From: Membranipora membranacea
Lineage: Eukaryota > Bryozoa > Gymnolaemata > Cheilostomatida > Membraniporidae
Assembly (NCBI GenBank): GCA_914767715.1
Contig: OU612068.1
Location: forward strand, 11,222,001 to 11,286,000
Direction: 5' to 3'
Length of the DNA stretch: 64,000 nucleotides
Below, piece by piece: positions 54,251 through 64,000 of this stretch (its first letter is position 1; each line of letters starts with the position of its first letter). A program made the translations under genes and the position numbers. The notes under the pieces were generated by a model that ran no database searches, was not told the origin of the DNA, and saw only the letters and a program-made list of their open reading frames with translations.

Positions 54251-54844
54251 CCCCCCCCCCCCTAGCTGATTTGGCTTGACCATATGGACATTATAGTTAT
54301 TATGACAGCATAAATGCAAATCTGTCTGGCGTGTTGCCGTTTCAAAAACAATTATCAGGTGATGAGCTCATTGCTGACACTGCGCAAAAGCCTATGTCGC
54401 TCTCATCTTTTTTCCACTTACATTTTCTATGATGTACAATCCCCAGAATTTGTCCTGGGCCCCAAACGGTCATAGCTGGTAATATGGGTGGACACTTGTC
54501 AGTACTAAACGCATAAACGTGCAGTGGAGGACAAAGTTTATCCCTGTTACCAAACCACAGAACAGAGCGTTTATGCGTTTAGTACTGACAAGTGTCCACC
54601 CATATTACCAGCTATGACCGTTTGGGGCCCAGGACAAATTCTGGGGATTGTACATCATAGAAAATGTAAGTGGAAAAAAGATGAGAGCGACATAGGCTTT
54701 TGCGCAGTGTCAGCAATGAGCTCATCACCTGATAATTGTTTTTGAAACGGCAACACGCCAGACAGATTTGCATTTATGCTGTCATAATAACTATAATGTC
54801 CATATTGTCAAGCCAAATCAGCTAGGCGGGGGGGGGGGGGGGGG
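54251..54844. mobile_element. Nearly perfect long foldback between poly-C and poly-G tracts
   Basis: The left arm 54,263-54,519 and right arm 54,568-54,824 are each 257 bp and complementary except for about one base, around a 48-bp centre. A run of 12 C (54,251-54,262) precedes the left arm, and a run of 17 G (54,828-54,844) follows the right arm. No target duplication is evident. Each strand has short open frames that are by-products of the symmetry. It could be a young foldback transposon, a hairpin-RNA locus or a cloning/assembly snap-back. Confidence 0.85.
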
Positions 54845-55189
54845 AATGGGGCTCACTCCCATTCCATCCACTTCGTCATGACTTCATATGTTAGCTTTAG
54901 TTTCAATGTTTTGCAATTGGTTTACTATGGGATACCCAAACTGAGATGGACTGGTAGTTGTTTTCAAATGAAATAATAAATTAATAATAAATAAATTGAT
55001 AATATATACATTTTAGACAACTATAAATGGCATAAAAGCCAGATAAAAGTGGTAGGTCCTTTGCATAATAATATTGAGTTGACATTTTATTTTTGTCAAA
55101 TATTTGACAAAAATATAGCCAATGCAAAATTTTCTAATGAGGATTTTTATTGAATTTTAATGGCACACAATTAATTCAAAAATATAAAA

Positions 55190-57090
55190 TATGTTGATCA
55201 GGACATTTCGAGAGGCGAGTGAAAGACTAAAATGATGCAGCAGGTTACTAGAATGTTTTTACCTTCCCTGATTTTGAGGATAACATGAATTTTAAATAAA
55301 TAAAATAAATCGAAATTAAGTTTTGTGACCCAAAAATATAGTATGGCAAGATAGCTTTTATTATGTTTCTATTTCATCATACATTTCAAAATCGATTGAA
55401 GTGAAATATACTAAAATAAAGTTGTGATGAGGTACACATTTGCAGCTAGATGAGGCGCAAGGCCAAATCGCATTTGAGACAATGCAATAAGTTGAAGGAT
55501 TTTATGATGAACTCCTCATAGCCAAGCGATGATGCCTAAATACCGTTATGTATGATGGCGACCGATTCTTCACTGATTTCAGGTTGTCAGGCAATTTGAT
55601 ACCCAGTGCTGCCATACCCATACAAGACCCTTTGATAACCTGAGCTAGATACATAACTTTTAAAGTAAGATGAGTGAGTGTTGAGGACATATTTGGAATG
55701 GTGGTAAAAATGGTCAACGAGTAAAATGTTATACGCATTCAGATTACAGTTTTTAATTTGTCAAGTTATTTTTCCCAAAAATGTTTGATTCATTAAAATA
55801 TTAGTGGAAAACACAATGAACTTAATATTATTATAAAACACTAAAATTAACGGCTAATATGACATAAATCAATTAAAATAATCAGATTCATCAAATTCAT
55901 AAATAATTCGTGGACTTGAAATCAAGGTTTACTGTCACAGAAAGTAAAGACTATTTTAGCCACTTTTGCTATATTATCATGACAAAATTAGTAGTGAGCC
56001 ACGTTGATGGCACAACCAAGTAGAGGCTATAATTGTTACCAGTCTTTGTCAAGAATGAGGTTGTTTATAAAACAACTGATACAAGGCAGGTCACGAATGT
56101 TGTTGAGCTTGTCGTAAAAGCAAACATACATTTTAATGGCCGAGTACACATCAAAATGATGAGGTTCCTATGGGGAATGTTTTAACCTTTCCCTGATTTT
56201 ACGGTACTTTTATGAATCGGACTTGGCGCTTAAGTGTCGACAGCACCATGAGGATAATATGGTGAAACTAAAATAATTATTGGAACCAGGAATTGTAATA
56301 TTATAGGATTATATTTATTTTATTTCCGGTTCTTCAACCATTCCAAAATTAAGTAAACTCAATATATTGGAGTAAAGTTCTGGTGAGGCCAACATGCGCT
56401 ATGACTTTGACAAGGTAGCAGGTAGCAGCTAGTTGAGGTGCAAGGCCAAATCACCTTACGAGAAGTTGAATAAAAACAAAGTCAACATGTCAAAGCCAGA
56501 GGTGGTTACTTTACAGCCAGAGGCAAATAATTAACTGATTTCAGACTGCCAGTCAGTCCCCCCCCCCCCCCCATCAGCAGTGCTGCTAATTGATGCAAGG
56601 CGCTATGATGTCTTCAACTAATTGATTATAGACATCTATAATGGTGGTGAATGGCCCACATGTATAATGTTATACATGCTCAGATCAGGGAGAATTCTCC
56701 CTGCTCAGATTAAAGTTTCAAATTCATAAAATTTGATAAGTCCTAAAAATGTTTAATTCATTAGAATATAAATGGAAAACTTAATATTTTTATACATAAA
56801 GCACTGAATAATAAAGGCTTATATGACACTGATCAATTAACATGAAATCATCTAAGTCACAAATAATTCAAAGGCGGTCTGATTGTCAGTCAAAATTAAG
56901 ACTATTTTAACCTATTACGATATATTGTTACAAAATTAGCAATGAGAACGCTGATGGCTCCATGTAGGCGAGGCTTGTGAGGCTTGTAATCCGTGTTGAG
57001 TTGTTTATAAAACAGCTGATATAACGCAGGTCAAAGATGATAAGGTTTAGCATGAGCTGTGTTATGTTGGTGAGCTTGTTGGAAAAAATG
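55190..57090. repeat. Old tandem duplication, two units of about 0.95 kb
   Basis: Matching landmarks recur in the same order and orientation: CCTGATTTT (55,270 / 56,192), GAGG(C/T)GCAAGGCCAAATC (55,452 / 56,435), CACTGATTTCAG-like (55,570 / 56,532), AAAAATGTTT(G/A)ATTCATTA (55,780 / 56,745), ATATGACA...ATCAATTAA (55,857 / 56,820) and GTTGTTTATAAAACA(A/G)CTGATA (56,060 / 57,003). Identity is moderate. The second unit carries a 15-C run (56,558-56,572) that the first lacks. No coding frame. Confidence 0.75.
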
Positions 57091-59937
57091 AAAGATTGTC
57101 ACAAGTCAAAATTAAAAACAAACTGATTCATGCAGCATACCAGTGTTAGTACAAAACAAAAACAGTCCATCAATTGAGTTACAAATCATCAATTGAGTAT
57201 TGTATTTTATTAATTAATTAATCCAGAAAACTGATCAATTGAGAATTCAATCTGCCAGAGTCAGGGTCAATTGTGTAAGATGTAAGTTGTTTTGGAGGTA
57301 AGTGAAATTGTAACCCATTTGGTGGGACAAGCAAATGATAATCTTTTGACCATTTCTCAACATCAAAGGGTTTTAACCAGAAAAGTATATAGAGATATGT
57401 TCTCGACAAGAAGTGGCTTCAGCTTGGGATCGTCGTTGTTGGTATATTTTAGGCGAAGTTGTTCTGAGTTTCTGATGTTATTGCGTAGTGAAATAAATTG
57501 CACCTGTAGGTTTGGGCTGGCTTGTAATGCTTCTTAGATCTGACGAAATACTATGCCTCCATGTAGGGGGTGTAACTCTACCTATATTGGGATTTACTGG
57601 GGCTGAGTTCTATCATTATTTATTGCATTGCGGACATGTAACATTTTTAAGCTTTGCCCTGCCTGTGCTGCCTATTACTAGTTTTTGTTGTAGAAGACAT
57701 TCTTTTTGTGGTAATGAGGGTGTTATTTTTTGTATACCTAGTCCTGACCATCTCATACAGAAAATAAAAACCACAAAATCACTGCAAAACTCATTACCTG
57801 CCTGACTAAATGCCTAGACTGTGGCCCAAATTTTTGCGAGGAGTAGAAGTCTTTTTTTTTGATTTTGAAGGTGGGCATTACCGAAACCCCTTTTACTCCT
57901 TGGGTTTTGCGCACACATGCAAAACTTGCGTAAAAACCCGCAGAAACACACCAGTTCTCATGAGTTTGTGGTACATTATCATGTCATAGTCATTGGTTAG
58001 TATTTATAATCTTTGGTTAGGCTGCTCTGATCATGTTTACGATGTCTTATAAACAGCTGAAGGTGATCTATAGAATCAGCTGATGAAATGTGAAGTGATT
58101 AGCATTGCACGGCATGCTGGCAACACGAGGTTCGATAGTGTACAACAAAATCATAGACAAAAGGTCAATCCTTTAAAATCCCAGGTATTCACTCAAAGCA
58201 AAGAGGGGAGGAGCTCATTGTTAAATCAAGCTAAGAATCTAACTTGACAATCATAAATGAAAGATGAGTAGAAAGTTGCACAAATAAAATACAGTACTCT
58301 CAACTTTCAACCAGAGTGTCAAATAACTCTGTTTTAAACAAAAGAACTTCGATAGTAGAGCCCTGATAACATGTATGCCTTTGATTCACAGCTTCAAACT
58401 TTACAATAACAGAATGTGATCAACTGCAAAAATATTCTAAACACAATTTTATGTGTATAGACTAATAGGTCATAGCACTGTATATCCTGGATCAGGTGTA
58501 AAAGGGAAAAATCATGGTACAATCGCTGTGAAAGCTCTAGTTATCATGACGACCACATACTACTTTGGAACATGTATGCAGGGTTATTGGGAGTAGTTCC
58601 AAATCACAGGGCACCTTGCATATCCCTGCTTACGAACAAGCGGTCATAACCACTGCTGGTTCTATCATGTCCAGTCTCTATTTAAACTTGATAGCTGCCT
58701 GACTACACATTTATTCATCTGGAGAACTCACTTTCATCTCTAAATTGTGGGTTTTCTCCTCTTTGCCTAATTGTGCATGAGATCACAAGTCCTAAACACT
58801 TTAATGTACTGAGTTCAGTCTGTCTGTGTAACAGCAATGAACTCATCGCTAACAGTGAGGGTCTATGTCGAGACTGGGAAATAATATACTAGAGGGATGC
58901 GTGTTACATAACATGGCGCCTACATGTAGACAACACAGCTTTACTTCCCGATTCTGACCTCACAAGTGACAAGATCTGTACAAATCAAATGTCATCATGG
59001 CTCGATAAACAGCTCTGGATAGGTGGCAATGATGTCTTGAGTTAACCAACATTCAGGAACAGGATTAAAAATGATCAGATTAGAGATCCTGCACACAGCA
59101 ATGATACCATCGAATTAGCTTTGAATGTCAAATTTATAATTACTAGTGTTCATTCATAGCAATACCGAAAACTTGATAAGCTGCATATCGCCTGCGTCAG
59201 TTGGAATCGTATGAATTCTGCAAGCTGCCAAATATTGAATTTGATTTAATCAAAACCAATCCAACTGTATTGTGGTGTGCCTTTAAACAGAGCCACTGAA
59301 CTGTGTATGTAAGACTGATGCCCTTGGTTTTCACAGACTTTTCACCTACATTATTGGTAATTTGCCACTGTGGAAACAGATTCAATGGATTTCAAGCTGC
59401 AGTAGCTATATTAAAAATACCTCTTCAAAGATAATATCAAAGTTGCAATCAATTCATTTTCCCCAACATGGTCTCAGAAGCGATTAAATTCAGTATTAAT
59501 TCACATCTTTGAAATGTATATAATGCATTCCTTTCATAAGAATAATTGTTTTATATTGAGCAACTAGACAGCACTGGCCTTTTGTTCCTTGACCATTGTT
59601 CCAAAGGAAATGATGTAATATAATGCATTATGTTAGATTATATAGGCCATTTATTAATACAGGCTAACAAACCATATTTGCACATGGAGTGTGGATAGTT
59701 TGTACAAGGTGTGTGTATCTTGTTGGAAAATAACTGCATAAAAAGTTTAAGTAATGCACAGAATAATGGGCGGTATATACTATATAATGATGACATGTAT
59801 ATAATATAAAACTTTGATAAAAAACTTGGTCTCCATAAAGCTTTTTCTCTGTTTCACATAAAATTTTGGATTAAAAGAATGAAAATCTTACTGGTCATAA
59901 AATGGAAGCTGACATAATGTTTTAGGCCCGCCTATCA

Positions 59938-62896
59938 TCAACTAGCAGCTGCTCCAGATGTTAATTCTGGTTTGACGTCATCGGCAGATATCTGTAGTTT
60001 ATCGTCGGCAGTAGCGTCGGAAGAGGAGAGACTGGCTTTCTCATTAGAACCCTCTGTAGCTGAAGTAGCAGAAGTGGAGTCGTTAGACTCCTCTTCGGGT
60101 TCAGGCCTATGAGTCCATATTGTGGGTCGAATCAGTCCAGCTATGATATATAAAGCTCCTCCGAGCATGCTGTTTGCTGCCAGATAATAAAATCCAATCT
60201 CATCACCGTACCTTTCCTGGAGAAGTCCTGCTGTGTATGGAGCAACGAAACCGGCGATACCACCAACGGCCTCATGGAACCCAAAAGCATAAACAACGTC
60301 TTTTTCAGGATATAGATGGTGGCATACACAAGTTATGTTGCCAACCATGATAGCTTCCATGAAACCTAAGATTCCGGATGTTACATAAAAGGAATATTCG
60401 TTCTTGTACGCACCAAGGACAATACACGCTACACCAATCAAAAAGTTACATACAATTTGTAAAACATAGTGGTTCATTTTCACTTTCAAAAGAATAAGAG
60501 TGAGTCCAATGGCTCCCGCCATCTGCATGGCACCGTTGATGGTTTGTACATTGGTTGCGATGGTTTCACTGCCTGTGGTGCGGTCGACATATGTGAACAA
60601 AACAACAGCCACACCTGTGAGTTCGGCATTCCACAGATATCCGTTAGCCAAATGGAATGGGGCAATGTATCGCTTCAGTGGGTGGACGTAGGCTTTGAGC
60701 AGTTTGGCAGCGGTTTTAGGGCGGTCTTTGGGCAGCTGTTCTCTATAGCATATAGGAGCGGTGATAGAGAAGGCAAAGAAGATAACTGTGTATAGAACTG
60801 TGTCTCGGTAGTTGGTTGCATCATAGATCGTTGTGACAATGTATGGGAAGACTGCTCTGCCGATTCCATAACCGATTCCTGTAGCCATGTATGCCATTTT
60901 CTGTCTGGCTTTGAAGTAGTGAGGCACAATCTTGATAGTGGCTGTCCACAGCATACTTACTCCATAACCTGAATATAAGTGAAAGAATGATTAATAATAA
61001 TTATTTGGCTGGGCAAGATTTAGCCAAAAACATTGGCTTGGGGGCTATGGCACTCCTTTTTATAATACTAGGAAGGTTTGAAGTAAAGTTACACACACCG
61101 GTCTAGATGTTTAACCGAGGAATGTACCTGATTTATTTATTCTATTTATGTCTCATGTTAGCGCTTTCTTTATTTCCACTTAATTTTTTCATTGTTAAAA
61201 GCTTTGCCAGTCAAGTAGTGTTTGTAGGCCCACACTTCAGACCCAGTACCGAAATTGATTTTTTACTTTCATTAACATCTACATTGTATTGTGAAATTCA
61301 GCTTACATCAATTTCAGAATGCTGCAATGAGCTATTATGATGCACTGCGCTGACGCAATTACATGAATCACATATTTTAACTCTAATCCTCCCTTGCTGC
61401 CTGTAATACTGTAATACTATGATTTGACAAACAACTTTGTTTTTAACCACAGTCACCACTATATCCGTAACCTGATGGGCACAACAACCTGCGTTATTGC
61501 GGAAAATTTTATGACTGGAAAACTGTCTCTGCGTCCAAGAGGGACCCCCACGTGTTAGGATGTCGGCTTATGGCCTCGGACAGCTTGTCTTGACAAGCCT
61601 CAAACACAGGCGACAAAGCTCAGCAATCAATACTGTGGTCAGAGAAGCGAGGCCATTGAGCTAGGATAACCCTGCCTTTGACCCTGCTGTATACTCACTA
61701 TTGATAACAATCACTGGAATAATACTAAATTACTAATTAATTAAGCCAAGATTCTAACTACCTATTTATTGATCGGCAATAAGTTTTTCTTTCCAAGGCC
61801 TATAGCCTCTGTTAACTTGAATTTTAAGAGAACCTGATAAATGGCAGTCATTGGGGTTTGTTAGCATGGATTTGTAGTAATCCATGAGTAGTAATATCGA
61901 TAAAAAGGCAGCTGTGACCTGTTAATCTAGCTCCAGGCCCCAAAAACCCAAACTTATAATACAGGGATGGATTTTGATTTATTTTATCACTTTTATTAGG
62001 AATTTCCAAATTTAGAATTGAAGGCCATTCAAGCAAGCAGTTCACTTTTGGCATGTTACGTAGTATCATTCAATATGTATCCATCAAATCTAAGAAGAGT
62101 GGAATCCTTGATAAAATGACACCTTAGGGGCTACTTGTCCAAATTTTCCACCTTGCCTATTGTTAATGAGAACTGAATTTTGAAAAGTACTGAATTGGAC
62201 ATGTGCTGTTGAATCTGAATTGATCATGAACCCAATCATTAAGAATCTCTGATACCCAGTTAGATATTTACCTCCACATAGTGACAATCCGACGAGCAGA
62301 TGCCACAGCTGGGACGCCCAGGCTGACGACAGCACACCTCCAACGGCAAAGAAACAGCCAATAGCGCTACATATCCTCAGGTTCACATTCGATACCAGGA
62401 TCGTGTTGAATGGCACTAAAATGTTACAAGGATAACAAGATGAGAGTCTGAAACTTGAGAAATGTATAATTCCCACTATACAGGCTTCAACATAATGGCA
62501 GTTTATAATCTTTTATAATAGTAGTTTTCACATGGTAAGAGATGTATTTTAAAGACTTTTCAATTTGTCTGTTCAAAAGTTCAATTGATTGGATTTTCTC
62601 TATCTATATAGACAATCGGCTGCGAGAAAATTGAAAAGCAAACATGGATTTGGTTTGAAAAATTAATCAAGTTGAGAATGGTTGCTCACACCTGTGAAAA
62701 GAAAAACACCTAATCCAACAGCGCCGACGAGGTTAGCACTGGACTGTTCAATGCCGAGCATGTGAGGATATTTCTCTGTCATCACACCAAATGTTGTGTA
62801 GAGTAACCCCACCATTGTACTGTTAACTACCATAATAAGTAGAATAACCCATGAGTATGGCCCATCCTGGCGCCAAAATCCCTCTGAACAAGCCAT
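59938..62896 (-). CDS. SLC16-like major-facilitator transporter, about 459 aa
   Basis: Three exons, 62,692-62,896, 62,272-62,415 and 59,938-60,968, joined in phases 1 and 1, with ATG at 62,896 and stop at 59,938. The start MACSEGFWRQDGPYSWVILL places D-G-P-Y-S-W-V just before helix 1, in the position of the D-G-G-W-G-W signature of monocarboxylate transporters. About 12 hydrophobic helices follow. A basic central loop (KDRPKTAAKLLKAYVHPLKR) separates helices 6 and 7, and a cytoplasmic acidic Ser/Thr tail (EPEEESNDSTSATSATEG) closes the protein. Length is typical of SLC16/MFS proteins. It probably moves a small organic acid or related solute across the plasma membrane. The substrate and subfamily cannot be told, and a relation to other small MFS families is possible because the signature is imperfect. 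Confidence 0.85.
60969..62271. other. Intron 2 of the SLC16-like gene, no features seen
   Basis: 1.3 kb between exons 2 and 3. Small open frames on both strands lack support. Confidence 0.6.
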
Positions 62897-64000
62897 GTTA
62901 TCAGCTAGCCAAGTCTCTGTGTTCGATGCTTTATTCCTCGATGCTTTATTCCTCGGTTTGAATTTATATAACTGGTGTGAGCTGAATTTACTGGTCCTCA
63001 GGGGCCAGTTACTGTCTGTTCAAATGACTCTAGATGGTTCTCCTGAGGGTTTTTATGCTCCTTGCAGGTGTAGTTCTGCACGTGGCCGGGCGCTCTATTC
63101 TATCAGCTGTTAGGAGGCGGGGCTAGCGGTACTCCTGAACTGTTGTTGGCTTTGCCGTATCATGACCTTCTCAAGCGCTTTTTATTCTGCTTTGTATTCT
63201 GGGCCATAGTTAATTAGCCCTGCATTATTATAGATCATATTGCTGTATTTGTCTTGCCTACAAGCTGTCAGGTTGTCTGGTAGCTATTCAAGAGCAGCTA
63301 TGTACTGTACAGTCCCTAAAAACTGCAACAGTCCAACTCAATAAATTGAATTCAAAATATCATTCAGACAATAAAACATAAAAGGAGCTATGATGAATAT
63401 GAGGGGTAGACCAAAACTGTGTATTTAGACGAATTATATGTTTTACATACTTGGGATATTACAATTCCAAAAATAATTGCAAAATATACAATTATACATC
63501 ACACCTTTACAATCCCCCTTCCAAGCTGTGGAGCTTCCCGGAGCAAGAAGCCACACTGAATTTGAGTGCTATCAAATTAATCTTATTCACCCGTGGAGTA
63601 AGCTGGAGTATGCTGCCTGATTGATGACGTCAGCTCATATATGTTGAGCTGAAATATAATATCAAATTTCTATGAGCTCTAAACTAGTCAGTGAGCTTAT
63701 CCCCTTACGACTGAGATTGTATCTATAGAAACCTACTGTAATCTCATTAATGTTGGGATAGAGTTTCTGTGCAGTGGATGTTTTCGCTATTTGTAGAATA
63801 TCATGGGCTACCTGTTTTTAAATTGTATGGTTATAGATATACACACATGTGTAAGTAATTTCCAATTTTAAGTCTACAGATAAGTCTCACATATACACCT
63901 GAATGACATCTCACTTTAAACAAACTTATCCTGTAGTTTCGCTCACTCTCCGATGCATGAGTAGCGTTGTATAGCCCTGACTGCTTCTGTGGCAGTCATC
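62897..64000. other. Upstream of the SLC16-like gene, no further gene seen
   Basis: The first few hundred bases presumably contain the promoter and 5' UTR. A 13-bp direct repeat, CGATGCTTTATTC (62,925 and 62,938), stands directly upstream of the start. Beyond that nothing is recognised. Confidence 0.5.

Larger units (their letters stand above)
51699..59937. other. Gene-poor 8.2-kb intergenic region
   Basis: No exon continuing the GSAP-like gene and no new gene were recognised. The contents that can be named are a frameshifted open segment at 52,914-53,298, the long foldback at 54,251-54,844, the tandem duplication at 55,190-57,090, and a fairly open but unidentified stretch at 57,218-57,830 that may be a transposon remnant. 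57,850-59,930 shows nothing. Confidence 0.6.

Noticed and set aside
54524-54745. 73-codon frame in the right arm of the foldback
   Set aside because: It is a product of the inverted repeat. The mirrored arm does not keep the frame and no protein family is suggested.
60469-60795. 108-codon plus-strand frame inside the transporter
   Set aside because: Shadow of the minus-strand exon, which has membrane helices and matching splice phases.
1-64000. Bacterial-type systems (CRISPR, toxin-antitoxin, operons)
   Set aside because: The window is plainly animal nuclear DNA with spliceosomal introns. No regularly spaced direct repeats of CRISPR type were seen.

Overview
This is nuclear DNA from an animal, most likely a ciliated marine invertebrate. 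Genes are split into many short exons with GT-AG introns of roughly 150-1,400 bp, the sequence is AT-rich, and the non-coding part is full of small inverted-repeat elements and tRNA-derived repeats. The species cannot be fixed from the sequence. A cnidarian, mollusc or other lophotrochozoan would all fit. There are no bacterial operons, CRISPR arrays or organelle genes.

Layout. 1-2,490: a decayed Ty3/gypsy-type LTR retrotransposon on the minus strand, with its primer-binding site and 5' LTR edge at 2,478-2,491. It is split by an 821-bp Mutator-like insertion (1,322-2,142) that has a perfect 9-bp target duplication. 2,500-8,374: no gene seen, only small repeats. 8,375-35,392 (minus): one very large gene of 47 exons whose phases all agree. 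It encodes a protein of about 2,292 residues of the CCDC162 type (coiled-coil, DUF4549-like). Its introns hold three identical initiator-tRNA genes, a 16-bp minisatellite, hairpin elements and a tRNA-derived SINE. 35,393-38,460: intergenic, with nested inverted repeats and a hairpin MITE. 38,461-40,224 and 41,544-43,350 (both minus): tandem two-exon genes for secreted biotinidase/vanin-type amidases. 44,057-51,698 (plus): a 15-exon homologue of the N-terminal part of gamma-secretase-activating protein (GSAP), apparently ending early. 51,700-59,937: a gene-poor region with a nearly perfect 257-bp foldback between poly-C and poly-G tracts, and an old tandem duplication of about 0.95 kb. 59,938-62,896 (minus): a three-exon SLC16-like major-facilitator transporter.

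The genes are not an operon and share no obvious pathway. The two amidases are a local duplication, and the other genes are independent neighbours. The main novelty is in the mobile DNA. There is a set of ultra-short palindromic insertions (25 and 33 bp) flanked by 7-bp duplications, a separate hairpin MITE family that also makes 7-bp duplications, and a young long foldback. The giant gene also contains a 44-codon exon-like segment with good splice signals that cannot be joined in frame.
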